This document shows, piece by piece, positions 31,663-52,856 of a stretch of 64,000 nucleotides of DNA. Under the pieces are notes generated by a model. That model was not told the origin of the DNA. It saw only the letters and a list, made by a program, of their open reading frames with translations, and made no database searches. The DNA lies in NCBI RefSeq assembly GCF_003444775.1, contig NZ_CP021081.1, positions 2,407,001 to 2,471,000 on the forward strand, given 5' to 3'. Numbering within the stretch: the stretch's first letter is position 1; each line of letters starts with the position of its first letter. The position numbers and the translations under genes were made by a program. The DNA comes from Deinococcus ficus. GTDB lineage: Bacteria; Deinococcota; Deinococci; Deinococcales; Deinococcaceae.

Positions 31663-32592
31663 ATGTTCGCTTCACGCGTCGCCTGGACATATCTGCTGCT
31701 CGTTGCAGGCGTATGGGCACTCTCGGAAATCGTCGGGGAAAGCCGCTGGCCCACCCTGCTGCTCGCCTACGCCCCGCCCCTGCTGTGGCTGCTGCCCGCC
31801 CCGCTGGTCCTGCTGTGGCCGCTGGGCCGGCGGCGCGGCTTCGCGGCAGCCCTCGCGGGCACGCTGCTGGCCGCCTGGGGCGCCGGGCTGCTGCACTGGC
31901 GCCCGCAGAGCCCCGGCCCGCTGCGCCTCCTGACCTACAACGTGGCCCGCACCCTCCCCGAAGGTGCCGCTGCCGAAGTTGCCCGGACGCTCCAGGCCGC
32001 CGACGCGGACCTCGTGCTGCTCCAGGAATCGAACCTGATCCGCCCCGCCGACCTGCGCACCCTCCAGGCCGCGCTGCCCGGGTACGCCATGATCCGCGCG
32101 AAGGAAGTCACCACCTTCAGCCGCCTGCCCGTGCTGTCCAGCGAGTGGCACGACCTGCCCGCCAACAACCGCGACGTGCTGCTCACCCGCGTGCGCTGGC
32201 AGGGCCGTCCCCTCAGTGTCATCAACGCCCACCTGGGCACCGTGATGCTCTCCAGCCTGCTGCAGGGCGACCTGGCCCGCCTGCAACGCAGCCGCACCGC
32301 CCGCATGGGCCAGGTCCGCGTGCTGGAACGCATCGCCGCGCAGGAAGAAGGCAACGCCCTGCTGCTGGCCGGGGACCTGAACACCCCGCCCCGCGGCCTG
32401 GTGTACCGCCAGCTGCTGGGCACCTTCGGCCCGGACGCGCACGACCAGGCCGGCCGCGGCCCCGGCTGGACCTTCCCCAGCCTGAAACTCCGGATCGACC
32501 ATGCCCTGAGCCGCGACCTGACCGCCGCCCGCGCCGCCGTGCTGAACGTGCCCGGCAGTGACCACCGGCCCCTGCTCGTGGAGTACCGGTGA
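31663..32592 (+). CDS. Endonuclease/exonuclease/phosphatase (EEP) family membrane protein
   Basis: A 309-aa protein: three hydrophobic N-terminal segments (residues 5-80) followed by an EEP domain (about residues 88-309). All catalytic motifs are present: LLTYNVAR, VLLQESN (metal Glu), VINAHLG, LAGDLNTP, LRIDHALS and GSDHRPL. Substrate (DNA, phospholipid or other phosphoester) is not predictable; the membrane anchor resembles the group of envelope-associated bacterial EEP proteins. ATG 31663 has no clear Shine-Dalgarno. Confidence 0.88.
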   Translation: MFASRVAWTYLLLVAGVWALSEIVGESRWPTLLLAYAPPLLWLLPAPLVLLWPLGRRRGFAAALAGTLLAAWGAGLLHWRPQSPGPLRLLTYNVARTLPEGAAAEVARTLQAADADLVLLQESNLIRPADLRTLQAALPGYAMIRAKEVTTFSRLPVLSSEWHDLPANNRDVLLTRVRWQGRPLSVINAHLGTVMLSSLLQGDLARLQRSRTARMGQVRVLERIAAQEEGNALLLAGDLNTPPRGLVYRQLLGTFGPDAHDQAGRGPGWTFPSLKLRIDHALSRDLTAARAAVLNVPGSDHRPLLVEYR

Positions 32593-32671
32593 AGGTTTCT
32601 TGACGCTGTCCTGTCCGGTCCCGCACGAACGCCCGGCAGACTGAATCCCTCACCCCGAGGAGGCTGACCCC

Positions 32672-32881
32672 ATGACCGGACCGTACGACCGACCGCCCGC
32701 GCCCGCCAGCGAACCCACCGACCAGCCCGCCCCCATGCCTGAACGCCTTCCGGGAGGCGACGACACCGGCCCGATCATGGACCCGCCCGTCAACCCGGAC
32801 ACGCCCGGCATGCCGGAACCCGACCCCACCCGCAACCCGGACACCCCGGGCATGCCGGTCCCCGCGCCGGTCCCGATGTAA
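32672..32881 (+). CDS. Short proline-rich protein with NPDTPGMP repeats
   Basis: A 69-aa acidic, probably disordered protein, function unknown. Proline makes up about a third of it, and NPDTPGMP occurs twice (about residues 41-48 and 55-62). Support for a real gene: a GAGGAGG Shine-Dalgarno 8 nt before ATG 32672, a strong terminator 6 nt after the stop, and no overlap with other genes. No signal peptide or cysteine is seen. Confidence 0.7.
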   Translation: MTGPYDRPPAPASEPTDQPAPMPERLPGGDDTGPIMDPPVNPDTPGMPEPDPTRNPDTPGMPVPAPVPM

Positions 32882-32887
32882 AACACT

Positions 32888-32915
32888 GCCCCGTCCATGT
32901 CCGGACGGGGCTTTT
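32888..32915 (+). terminator. Terminator after Pro-rich gene
   Basis: Arms GCCCCGTCC and GGACGGGGC (9 bp, 6-nt loop) followed by TTTT. Confidence 0.85.
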
Positions 32916-32941
32916 CAGTGCGAGCGTTGGAGCGGTGGGCC

Positions 32942-34834
<1,893 letters not shown>

Positions 34835-34841
34835 GCCCCGC

Positions 34842-34847
34842 AGTATA
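34842..34847 (-). promoter_or_regulatory. -10 box before ABC-F gene
   Basis: TATACT on the minus strand, 7 nt before GTG 34834; leaderless. Confidence 0.6.
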
Positions 34848-34914
34848 CCCGCCCGGGGAAATGACGGGCCCGGGCAAGGCGGGCGCCGCGTGGGCAGGGG
34901 CCCGGCCGGCCCTA

Positions 34915-34920
34915 TACACT
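34915..34920 (+). promoter_or_regulatory. -10 box upstream of CHASE2-GGDEF gene
   Basis: TACACT, 6 nt before ATG 34927, which opens a 49-codon ORF rather than the main gene. Confidence 0.5.
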
Positions 34921-34926
34921 GGGGCG

Positions 34927-35076
34927 ATGTTCCGTCCCGCCCGCCCGCGCCGGACCCCGCGGGCCGCCCCGCCGGTCCCGGGTCCGGCCTGCACGCGGAC
35001 GCGGCGCTCACCCCTGAACGCCCCCCGAACCGCCTGGAGTGAGGCTGGCCTTGCGCGCCCCGTCCCGCTTCCCTGA
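34927..35076 (+). CDS. Possible leaderless upstream ORF overlapping CHASE2-GGDEF gene
   Basis: A 49-codon ORF (Arg/Pro-rich) starting 6 nt after a TACACT box. It ends 38 nt inside the CHASE2-GGDEF gene in another frame. No similarity is recognised. Its value may lie in translational coupling: the main gene has only a weak, too-close GGAG before its GTG. Confidence 0.35.
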   Translation: MFRPARPRRTPRAAPPVPGPACTRTRRSPLNAPRTAWSEAGLARPVPLP

Positions 35077-36481
35077 GCCGTCCCTGACCCGCCTGACCGT
35101 GCCGGCCGGCGCCCTGCTGGCGGCCGCGCTGGCCGCCCTTCCCCTCCCTGACGCGGGGCTGTGGGACGCGCTGAACCGCGCCCGGCCGGACCCGGCCCCG
35201 CCGCAGGTGGCGGTGGTCGCCATCGATCAGGGGGCGCTGTGGGATTACGGGAGGCTGGGCGTGTGGCCGCCCGAGCTGTACACGCAGGTGGTCGCCACGC
35301 TGCTGGAGGCCGGAGCTGTCGGGGTGGGGCTGGATCTCCCGCTGGAGGACCTGGACGCGGCCCTCGCCGGCACGCAGGCGTTCCCGGAGGCGGTGCTGGC
35401 CGTACCGGCCGGCTGGCCACTGCCGGCGCCCCGGCCCGGCCAGCGGGCGGTGTGGGGGGTGGACGCCCTGAACGCCGGGCCGGGCGGCCTGGTCCGCTGG
35501 GGGCGAGCGGGCATGAGGGAGACGGCCGGGCCGGTCACGCCGGCGTTTGCTGCCCTGCTGGCGCAGCAGGCCGGGGCGCGGTGGCCGCCCATGGCAGAGC
35601 CCTATCTGCTGCGCATTCCGGCCACGCCGTTCCCGGTGATCGCGTTCCGGGAGGTGGTGAACGGCGCCGTCGCGCCCGGGGCCGTCCAGGGCCGCGTCGT
35701 GATCGTGGGGCTCACGGCCGCCGGGGCGGCGCGGGTGCAGGACACCGCCGGCCGGGCGATGCCGGCGGTGTTCATGCAGGCGCGGGCAGTGCAGAGCCTG
35801 CTGAGCCCGCCGCTGACGCCCCTGCCCGCCTGGGTGGTGGTGCTGGGCGCCATGCTGGTCACTGCCCTGGTCACGTGGGCGCGGGGCCTGTGGGGGCACG
35901 CGGCGGCGTTCGGGCTGCTGGGGCTGGGGGCCGCGCTGTGGCCGGCCGGGGTGCTGTTCCCGGGCGTCACGCTGTCGCTGTGCGCGGTGCTGGGCAACAC
36001 CCTGGTCCTGCTGGAGCGGCAGTGGACGCTGCGCACCGCCGGGCGGCGCGACCCGCTCACCGGGTACGGGAACCGTCAGGCGTTCAACGCAGTCCTGGCG
36101 CGCCGCCGGTCCGGGGGGCTGATCCTGCTGGACCTCAGTGGATTCCGGGGGGTGAACGACCGGTACGGCCGCGCGGCCGGGGACGCCGTGCTGCGGGACC
36201 TGGGGCGGCGCCTGGGCCGGTACGGTCGGCGCGGGGACCGGCAGTTCCGCTGGGGCGCGGACGAGTTCGCCCTGCTCCTGAACGGGGTGGGCCAGCCGGA
36301 CGTGGCGCGGCTGGCCGAGGCGCTGCAGGCCGAGGTGAACGAACTGCCGTACCAGGACGTGGTCCTGCGCGGGAACGTGGGGGCAGCGGCGTTCGGCCCG
36401 GACATTCCCACCCCGCAGGCGCTGGTGGAGGCCGCCGGCCGCCAGCGCTACCTGCGCAAGCACGCCCTGCGGAAACCATGA
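35039..36481 (+). CDS. CHASE2-GGDEF domain protein, putative diguanylate cyclase
   Basis: A 480-aa membrane signalling protein. After an N-terminal helix (about residues 20-36) comes a CHASE2 extracytoplasmic sensor (about residues 40-260), with VAVVAIDQGALWDYGRLGVW and RVVIVGLTAAGAARVQDT. Three further helices (about 263-325) lead to a GGDEF domain: DPLTGYGNR at 338-346, and the active-site variant GADEF at 406-410. An RxxD inhibitory site is present at 397-400 with the canonical 5-residue spacing. Activity of GADEF is uncertain. The start GTG 35039 is provisional. Confidence 0.85.
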   Translation: MRLALRAPSRFPEPSLTRLTVPAGALLAAALAALPLPDAGLWDALNRARPDPAPPQVAVVAIDQGALWDYGRLGVWPPELYTQVVATLLEAGAVGVGLDLPLEDLDAALAGTQAFPEAVLAVPAGWPLPAPRPGQRAVWGVDALNAGPGGLVRWGRAGMRETAGPVTPAFAALLAQQAGARWPPMAEPYLLRIPATPFPVIAFREVVNGAVAPGAVQGRVVIVGLTAAGAARVQDTAGRAMPAVFMQARAVQSLLSPPLTPLPAWVVVLGAMLVTALVTWARGLWGHAAAFGLLGLGAALWPAGVLFPGVTLSLCAVLGNTLVLLERQWTLRTAGRRDPLTGYGNRQAFNAVLARRRSGGLILLDLSGFRGVNDRYGRAAGDAVLRDLGRRLGRYGRRGDRQFRWGADEFALLLNGVGQPDVARLAEALQAEVNELPYQDVVLRGNVGAAAFGPDIPTPQALVEAAGRQRYLRKHALRKP

Positions 36482-36482
36482 A

Positions 36483-36515
36483 GCAGGGCCACCCTCTTGT
36501 GAAGGGTGGCCCTGC
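36483..36515. terminator. Bidirectional terminator between CHASE2-GGDEF gene and nuo operon
   Basis: Arms GCAGGGCCACCCT (36483-36495) and AGGGTGGCCCTGC (36503-36515), 13 bp, 7-nt loop. Confidence 0.8.
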
Positions 36516-36535
36516 CGTCTGGGTTCACTCAGTCA

Positions 36536-41345
<4,810 letters not shown>

Positions 41346-41352
41346 CAGGGCT

Positions 41353-41654
41353 TCAGCCTCTCAGGGTGGCGAGGTCGTCCACGTTGGTGGTCTCGCGTTT
41401 GCGGAAGATGGACACGATGATCGCCAGGCCGATGGCGACCTCGGCGGCGGCCAGGGTCATGACGATGAACACGGCCGTCTGCCCGGTCAGGTCGCCCCAG
41501 CTGCGGGCGAAGGCCACCAGCGAGAGGTTCGCGGCGTTCAGCATGAGTTCCACGCTGAGGAAGACCATGATCGCGGTGCGGCGGGTCAGGACGCCGATCA
41601 TGCCGAGCGCGAAGAGAATGCCGCTCAGGGCCAGGTAGTACGTGGTGGGAACCA

Positions 41655-41655
<1 letters not shown>
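41353..41655 (-). CDS. nuoK: NADH-quinone oxidoreductase subunit K
   Basis: A 100-aa, three-helix complex I subunit, with the conserved membrane glutamates in [17 protein letters not shown] and [13 protein letters not shown]. Its ATG overlaps the nuoJ stop by one base. Confidence 0.96.
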
Positions 41656-42271
<616 letters not shown>

Positions 42272-42275
<4 letters not shown>

Positions 42276-42811
42276 TGCGGGTACGTCACCCCCTCCAGTT
42301 CGTTGCGGGCGCCGCCGTCCACCTGGAAGCCCAGGCGGACGGGTTTGCCCTTGTTGGCGGCCTCGCGGCGCTGCGGGCGGCTGCCTTCCACGCCGACGAG
42401 CATGTCGTCCTTGCCGTACACGAAGTCGCCGTAGCGGTAGTCGGCCATCTCCCACTCGTTGCCCAGCACGACCGCGCCGGTCGGGCAGGCTTCCTCGCAC
42501 ATGCCGCAGAAGATGCAGCGCAGCATGTTGATCTCGTACACCTTGGCGTAGCGTTCGCCGGGGCTGACAGGGTTCTGCGGGTCGTTCTCGGCCGCCTCGA
42601 CGTAGATGGCGTAGGCGGGGCAGGCGGCGGCGCACAGAGAGCAGCCGATGCATTTTTCCAGGCCGGTGCCGGGGTGGCGGGTCAGGACGTGCCGGCCCCG
42701 GAAGCGGGGTTGCAGCGTCACGCGCTGTTCGGGGTAGCTCACCGTGAGCGGCTTGGTAAACAGCTTGCTCATGGTGATGCCCATCCCCTTGGCGATGCTA
42801 AGCACGCCCAT
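42272..42811 (-). CDS. nuoI: NADH-quinone oxidoreductase subunit I
   Basis: A 179-aa peripheral-arm subunit carrying two [4Fe-4S] clusters (N6a, N6b), with the binding motifs [12 protein letters not shown] (about residues 51-62) and [12 protein letters not shown] (about residues 97-108). It passes electrons from NuoG to NuoB. Spacing to nuoH is 32 nt. Confidence 0.97.
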
Positions 42812-42843
42812 GGGTTCCTCCTAGGGGGGTGGCGGGGCGCACT

Positions 42844-48162
<5,319 letters not shown>

Positions 48163-48177
48163 GCTTATCCCCTGGCC

Positions 48178-49404
48178 TTACCGGTCCACGTCCCCGAGGA
48201 CGGGGTCGATGGTGGCGAGAATGGTGATCAGGTCCGCGAACTGCGCGCCGACGCAGGCGTACTCCAGCGCCTGGATGTTCACGAAGCTGGGGGCGCGGAT
48301 CTTCACGCGGTACGGCAGGCTGCCGCCGTCCGAGACGAGGTAGTACCCGACCTCGCCGCGCGCGCTCTCGATGGGCACGTACACCTCGCCGAGCGGCGGG
48401 TGGAAGCCCTCGGTGACCAGTTTGAAGTGGTGGATGACCGCTTCCATGCTGGTTTCGAGTTCGTGGCGGGGCGGCAGGCTGATCTTGCGGTTGGGGTCCT
48501 TGATGGGCCCGGGGCGCAGTTTCTTCAGGCCCTGGCGGATCAGGTTCACGCTCTGGCGGATCTCGTCCATGCGGATCGTGAAGCGCGCCAGGCTGTCGCC
48601 GGTCTGTTTGGTGATGACCTGGAAGTCGTATTCCTCGAAGCCGCAGTAGGGGTTGTCCTTGCGGTGGTCGAGGGGCACGCCGGAGGCGCGCAGGTTCGGG
48701 CCGGTGAGGCCCAGGTCGATGGCGACCTCGGGCGGGATGATGCCGATGTTCGTGGCGCGGTCCAGGAAGATGGGGTTGGCGGCGAACAGGTTGATGTACT
48801 CGTCCAGGCCGCGGTCCATCTGGTCGCAGAAGGCGGCGACCATGGCGGGCCAGTTGTCGGGGATGTCGCGGGACAGGCCGCCGATGCGCAGGTAGCCCTG
48901 GTTCATGCGGTAGCCGCAGACGGCCTCGAACAGGTCGTTGACGCTTTCCTTCTCACGGAAGGTGTAGAACAGCGGCGTCAGGGCCCCGAGGTCGAGCAGG
49001 CCGGTGCCGACGAACACGAGGTGGCTGTGGATGCGGCCGAGTTCGTGCAGGATCACGCGCACGACGTTGGCGCGCTCGGGCACCTGGGCCTGCATGAGTT
49101 TCTCCGCGGAGAGCACGTAGGCGAGCTCGTGGGAGAAGCTGTGCAGGTAGTCGGTGCGGGGCGCGTACGTCATGTTCTGCTGGTACGTGCGGTTCTCCAT
49201 GGTCTTCTCGAAGCCCGTGTGGAGGTACCCCATGTGCGGCACGACCTTGGTGACGAACTCGCCGTCCATGTCCACGACGAGGCGCAGCACGCCGTGCGTG
49301 CTGGGGTGCTGCGGCCCGACGTTCAGGGACATGATCTCGGTGTGCATCAGGGCGCCGTCGGCGTTCAGGTCGCCCCGGTGCTCGGCGGGAGGCAGCTGCG
49401 TCAC
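48178..49404 (-). CDS. nuoD: NADH-quinone oxidoreductase subunit D
   Basis: A 408-aa 49-kDa-type subunit forming the quinone site with NuoB. It contains [20 protein letters not shown] with the conserved quinone-site histidines, [18 protein letters not shown], and the C-terminal DPVLGDVDR ending. It overlaps nuoC by 4 nt. Confidence 0.97.
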   Translation of the reverse strand: MTQLPPAEHRGDLNADGALMHTEIMSLNVGPQHPSTHGVLRLVVDMDGEFVTKVVPHMGYLHTGFEKTMENRTYQQNMTYAPRTDYLHSFSHELAYVLSAEKLMQAQVPERANVVRVILHELGRIHSHLVFVGTGLLDLGALTPLFYTFREKESVNDLFEAVCGYRMNQGYLRIGGLSRDIPDNWPAMVAAFCDQMDRGLDEYINLFAANPIFLDRATNIGIIPPEVAIDLGLTGPNLRASGVPLDHRKDNPYCGFEEYDFQVITKQTGDSLARFTIRMDEIRQSVNLIRQGLKKLRPGPIKDPNRKISLPPRHELETSMEAVIHHFKLVTEGFHPPLGEVYVPIESARGEVGYYLVSDGGSLPYRVKIRAPSFVNIQALEYACVGAQFADLITILATIDPVLGDVDR

Positions 49405-50108
49405 TTGGGACCTCCTTCGGGCATCACGGCCGGCAGGTCGTCACGGGCCTCGGTGTGGCCGCGGCGCAGGCTGCCGCGCCAGCCGGTCAGGCCGGTCTGC
49501 TGGCCGGTCATGCCGGCGCGGAAGGCGGCCGGGTCCAGGAAGCGGCCGTCGTTGAAGAGGGTGGGGGACTCGCCCAGCGGGAAGTCCTTGCGCAGCGGGT
49601 GGCCTTCGAGGTCGTCGGGCGTGAGGACCTTGCGCAGGTCCGGGTGCCCGTCGAAGTGGATGCCGACCAGGTCGTACACCTCGCGCTCGAGGTAGTTCGC
49701 GGCGCGCCACACGGGGTACAGGCTGTCCACGTGGGGTTCGTCGCCGTCCAGCCAGACGCGCAGGAACACGCGGCGGTGGTCGCGGGGGTGGTAGATATTG
49801 TGCAGCAGCGCGAACCGGGCGGGTTTCAGCTCGGGGTAGGTGAGGTAGTCCACGCCGACGGAGTCCATCAGCATGAAGCCGCGCTCCTTGAGGGCCTGTG
49901 CGACCTGCCGCAGCTGGGCGGCGGGCACCACGGCGGTGGGTTCGGCCGCGTCGTCTTCCTGGAGGCCCAGTTCGGCGATGAGGGCGGTCACGTCACGCGT
50001 GGTGGGGGCGGCGAGGTGCGCGCCGGTGCCGACCTGCTGGCCGAGGCCGGCGAGGGGCACGTCCATGTTGGGGTTGTTGGGGTCCTGGGGGCGGGTCTTG
50101 TCGCTCAT
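49401..50108 (-). CDS. nuoC: NADH-quinone oxidoreductase subunit C
   Basis: A 235-aa 30-kDa-type subunit, separate from NuoD. The signature [20 protein letters not shown] and [11 protein letters not shown] are present. The N-terminus is extended by a charged, Pro-rich region, and the C-terminus by about 50 residues. ATG 50108 overlaps the nuoB stop; the longer frame upstream is nuoB read out of phase. Confidence 0.95.
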   Translation of the reverse strand: MSDKTRPQDPNNPNMDVPLAGLGQQVGTGAHLAAPTTRDVTALIAELGLQEDDAAEPTAVVPAAQLRQVAQALKERGFMLMDSVGVDYLTYPELKPARFALLHNIYHPRDHRRVFLRVWLDGDEPHVDSLYPVWRAANYLEREVYDLVGIHFDGHPDLRKVLTPDDLEGHPLRKDFPLGESPTLFNDGRFLDPAAFRAGMTGQQTGLTGWRGSLRRGHTEARDDLPAVMPEGGPK

Positions 50109-50641
50109 CGGGTCCACGCATCCACCATGGGAAGCTGGTGGCCCAGTTCGTCGAAGGCCTCGCCGCGGACTTTTTTCTGCAGCTGCATCAGGGCGTACAG
50201 CAGGGCTTCGGGGCGGGGCGGGCAGCCGGGCACGAAGATGTCCACCGGCACGACGCTGTCCACGTTCTGGACGATGGCGTAGTTGTTGAACATGCCGCCC
50301 GAACTGGCGCAGGCGCCCATGCTGATCACCCATTTGGGGTCGGGCATCTGGTCGTACACGCGGCGCAGCACGGGGCTCATCTTCTTGCTGAGGCGCCCGG
50401 CGACGATCATGACGTCCGCCTGGCGGGGGGAGGCGCGGAACACCTCGCTGCCGAAGCGGGCCATGTCGTTGCGGGCGTTGGTGGACTGCATCATCTCGAT
50501 GGCGCAGCACGCCAGGCCGAAGGTGGCCGGCCACAGGCTGTTGCTGCGGCCCCAGGCGACCAGTTTCTCCAGGCTGGTGAACAGGACCCCTTCGGATTCC
50601 AGTTCCTGCCAGTCCTTCTCGAACAGTTCCTTCAGAGGCAC
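50105..50641 (-). CDS. nuoB: NADH-quinone oxidoreductase subunit B
   Basis: A 178-aa subunit carrying the terminal [4Fe-4S] cluster N2. Ligands are in [18 protein letters not shown] and [10 protein letters not shown]; the CC pair is conserved. It hands electrons to quinone at the NuoB/D/H interface. A 61-nt gap with a small hairpin separates it from nuoA. Confidence 0.97.
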   Translation of the reverse strand: MPLKELFEKDWQELESEGVLFTSLEKLVAWGRSNSLWPATFGLACCAIEMMQSTNARNDMARFGSEVFRASPRQADVMIVAGRLSKKMSPVLRRVYDQMPDPKWVISMGACASSGGMFNNYAIVQNVDSVVPVDIFVPGCPPRPEALLYALMQLQKKVRGEAFDELGHQLPMVDAWTR

Positions 50642-50668
50642 GGGGCCCTCCTGTCCAACGTGTCAGAA

Positions 50669-50685
50669 GCCACCGGGGGGGTGGC
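50669..50685 (-). promoter_or_regulatory. Intercistronic hairpin between nuoA and nuoB
   Basis: Arms GCCACC and GGTGGC with a CCCCC loop on the minus strand, no U-run. It may stabilise or partly attenuate the message. Confidence 0.35.
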
Positions 50686-50702
50686 CTCAGGAGTGAGCGC
50701 GT

Positions 50703-51062
50703 TCAGGCCCATTCCAGGACCTTTTTCTTCAGCACGTAGAAGTACCCGACCAGCAGCAGCAGGATGAAGGTGAAGGCCTCGATGAACGCGAAGGGCAGCA
50801 GCTTCTGGTACGCGACGGCGAGCGGGTAGAAGAAGGCGGTTTCGATGTCGAACACGATGAACAGCATGGCCACCAGGTAGAAGTGGACCGGGAAGCGCTG
50901 ACCCGTGCCGACGCCGCCGTGCTGCGGGTCGTTGCCGCTCTCGTAGGGCATCAGCTTGGCGCGGCTGGCTTTCTTGGGGCCGAGCAGTGCGCTGGCGACG
51001 ACGGCGATGACGCCGATGCCCAGGGCGGCCAGCAGCATGATGACGAAGTTGGCGTATTCGAT
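50703..51062 (-). CDS. nuoA: NADH-quinone oxidoreductase subunit A
   Basis: A three-helix complex I subunit, 119 aa from ATC 51062 or 111 aa from ATG 51038. The conserved [20 protein letters not shown] loop and [20 protein letters not shown] helix are clear. The coding frame and homology continue upstream of ATG 51038 as IEYANFVI, resembling Thermus Nqo7 (QEY near its start). No ATG/GTG/TTG/CTG exists there. AAGGGGGAA at 51068-51076 is 5 nt before ATC 51062, while ATG 51038 has no ribosome-binding site. The true start is therefore probably ATC (or GTT 51065). Confidence 0.92.
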   Translation of the reverse strand: MEYANFVIMLLAALGIGVIAVVASALLGPKKASRAKLMPYESGNDPQHGGVGTGQRFPVHFYLVAMLFIVFDIETAFFYPLAVAYQKLLPFAFIEAFTFILLLLVGYFYVLKKKVLEWA

Positions 51063-51327
51063 AACAGTTCCCCCTTTTCGGCTTTCTTCTCTCCAGCCGG
51101 GACCCCAGCGTTCGTGAAAGTGCGCACGAGGGTGCTGAACAGGAGACAGCGGAGCGAGATGAAAGACGCTTCACAAAGAATAAAGCCTTCTCTTTTTACC
51201 ACGATTCCCTGTTAAAGACTCCCTGCTGAACGGGAAATGTCGTGACTTTCACGTCCGCTGTCCGGCCAGGGATGCCGGACCCCGCAGGCATACCCCCACC
51301 CAGCCGGACCGCAGCCCGATCAGGCGG
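51063..51327 (-). promoter_or_regulatory. Upstream region of the nuo operon
   Basis: Locally AT-rich (about 51160-51220). It contains a tandem pair CAGGGAGTC/CAGGGAATC on the minus strand with 14-bp period (plus-strand 51203-51211 and 51217-51225). A promoter is expected here, but I cannot fix a -35/-10 pair with confidence. No gene is supported in it. Confidence 0.35.
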
Positions 51328-51333
51328 TAATGT
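51328..51333 (+). promoter_or_regulatory. -10 box before GNAT gene
   Basis: TAATGT, 5 nt before ATG 51339; leaderless arrangement. Confidence 0.4.
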
Positions 51334-51338
51334 GAAGC

Positions 51339-51941
51339 ATGAGTGAAGTGTCCCCCACAGAGTTGCGCGTCCCCGGGGCACCCCCCATGCCCGAGGTCCT
51401 GCACACCCCCCGCCTGACCCTGCGCATGCCCCGCCCCGAGGACGCCGCCGCCCAGGTCGCCGCCGTCCACGCCTCCCTGCCCGAACTGCACGCCTGGATG
51501 GCCTGGTCGCACGAGCCCCACACCCTGGACCACGCCCGCGCCAACCTGGAACGCGCCCAGGCCGCCTACCGCAGAGGCGAGAACCTGCGCCTGATCATCT
51601 GGAACCGCGACGAGACCGAGATGCTCGGCAGCACCGGCTACCACGCCCTGAACTGGGCCGTGCCCAAGGCCGAGATCGGGTACTGGATCGCCACGCCCCA
51701 CACCGGACGCGGCTACGCCCTGGAAGCCGCCCGGTTCCTGACCGAGTACGGTCTGGACACCCTGGGCCTGCGCCGCATCGAGATCCGCACGGACACCCTC
51801 AACGAGCGCAGCGCCCGCATCCCCCGCCAGCTGGGGTACACGCTGGACGCCACCTTCCGCAACGACGACGTGGCCGCCGACGGCAGCGGCCGCCTACGCG
51901 ACACCTTCGTGTTCAGCGTCACCCGGCAGGCCCCGCCGTGA
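51339..51941 (+). CDS. GNAT N-acetyltransferase, RimJ/RimL type
   Basis: A 200-aa acetyl-CoA-dependent acetyltransferase. The first strand begins LHTPRLTLRMPRPEDAAA; the acetyl-CoA site is IGYWIATPHTGRGYALEAAR (about residues 110-129), followed by LRRIEIRTDTLNERSARI. Such proteins modify protein N-termini or small amines; the substrate is unknown. It overlaps the downstream AraC gene by GTGA, so the pair is co-expressed. Confidence 0.88.
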   Translation: MSEVSPTELRVPGAPPMPEVLHTPRLTLRMPRPEDAAAQVAAVHASLPELHAWMAWSHEPHTLDHARANLERAQAAYRRGENLRLIIWNRDETEMLGSTGYHALNWAVPKAEIGYWIATPHTGRGYALEAARFLTEYGLDTLGLRRIEIRTDTLNERSARIPRQLGYTLDATFRNDDVAADGSGRLRDTFVFSVTRQAPP

Positions 51942-52816
51942 CCGCCCGCCCCGCACACCTGGAGGCCAGCCACCGCTGCGGCGCCGGCCTGGTCCTGCAC
52001 GCCAGCTCGGCCGGGTACGCCGCCCACAGCGAAGGCGGCGCGCTGTCCATCAAGACCATGCGCGGCGGCGCGGCGCACTACGCGCTGGGCCGCGCCCGCC
52101 TGCGGGTGGACGACCACCACTACGCCCTGCTGCAGGACGGCCAGCCCTACGCCGTGGAGGTCGCGCCCGACACCGAGTCCTTCTGCCTGTTCTTTGAGCC
52201 GGGCGCCACCCGCGGCCTGTGGCAGCTGGCCCGCACCCGCCCGGACGCGCTGCTGGACCTGCCCGAACTGCCCCCCGCGCCGGACTTCATCCAGCGCAGC
52301 CACCCGCACGATGGGCTGCTCTCGCCGCTGCTGAACACCCTGCGCGCCGGGAACCTTGGCGGCCGCTGGACCGCCGACGAGTGGGACGACCACCTGCTGC
52401 GCGTCCTGACGCGGCTGTACGCCCTGCACACCGCCGCCCTGACCGAGGCCGCGCGCCTCCCCGCCGCCCGGCCCGCCACCCGCCTGGAACTCGCCCGGCG
52501 CCTGCACCGCGCCCGCGACTTCATGGAAGCCGGCCTGCACGAACCGCTGCCGCTGGAGCGCGTGGCGGAGATCGCGCACCTCTCCCCGTACCACTTTCAC
52601 CGCGCGTTCCGGAACCTGTTCCGGGAAACGCCCGCGCAGTACGTCACCCGTCGGCGCCTGGAAACCGCGCGGCACCTGCTGCGCACCACCGCCCTCAGCG
52701 TGCTGGACATCAGCCTGGCGGTGGGGTTCCAGACCCCGGAGGCCTTCAGCACCCAGTTCCGCCGCCGGACCGGGCAGCCCCCCAGCGCGTGGCGCGGCGC
52801 AACTCCGCAAGACTGA
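51938..52816 (+). CDS. AraC family transcriptional regulator
   Basis: A 292-aa regulator with an N-terminal cupin-like effector domain (residues 1-110) and a C-terminal double helix-turn-helix (about residues 190-285): LPLERVAEIAHLSPYHFHRA, FRETPAQYVTRRRLETARHL and SLAVGFQTPEAFSTQFRRRT. GTG 51938 overlaps the acetyltransferase stop. It may regulate its own operon; no target site was identified. Confidence 0.9.
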   Translation: MTARPAHLEASHRCGAGLVLHASSAGYAAHSEGGALSIKTMRGGAAHYALGRARLRVDDHHYALLQDGQPYAVEVAPDTESFCLFFEPGATRGLWQLARTRPDALLDLPELPPAPDFIQRSHPHDGLLSPLLNTLRAGNLGGRWTADEWDDHLLRVLTRLYALHTAALTEAARLPAARPATRLELARRLHRARDFMEAGLHEPLPLERVAEIAHLSPYHFHRAFRNLFRETPAQYVTRRRLETARHLLRTTALSVLDISLAVGFQTPEAFSTQFRRRTGQPPSAWRGATPQD

Positions 52817-52841
52817 GCAGGCGCCCCGCCCGGGAGCCCGC

Positions 52842-52847
52842 TACGCT
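52842..52847 (+). promoter_or_regulatory. -10 box before ankyrin gene
   Basis: TACGCT, 9 nt before ATG 52857; leaderless arrangement. Confidence 0.45.
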
Positions 52848-52856
52848 GCGGGCACC

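Noticed and set aside
50951..51202. A minus-strand ORF of 83 codons upstream of nuoA
   Set aside because: It overlaps the nuoA start and Shine-Dalgarno region in another frame and has no support.
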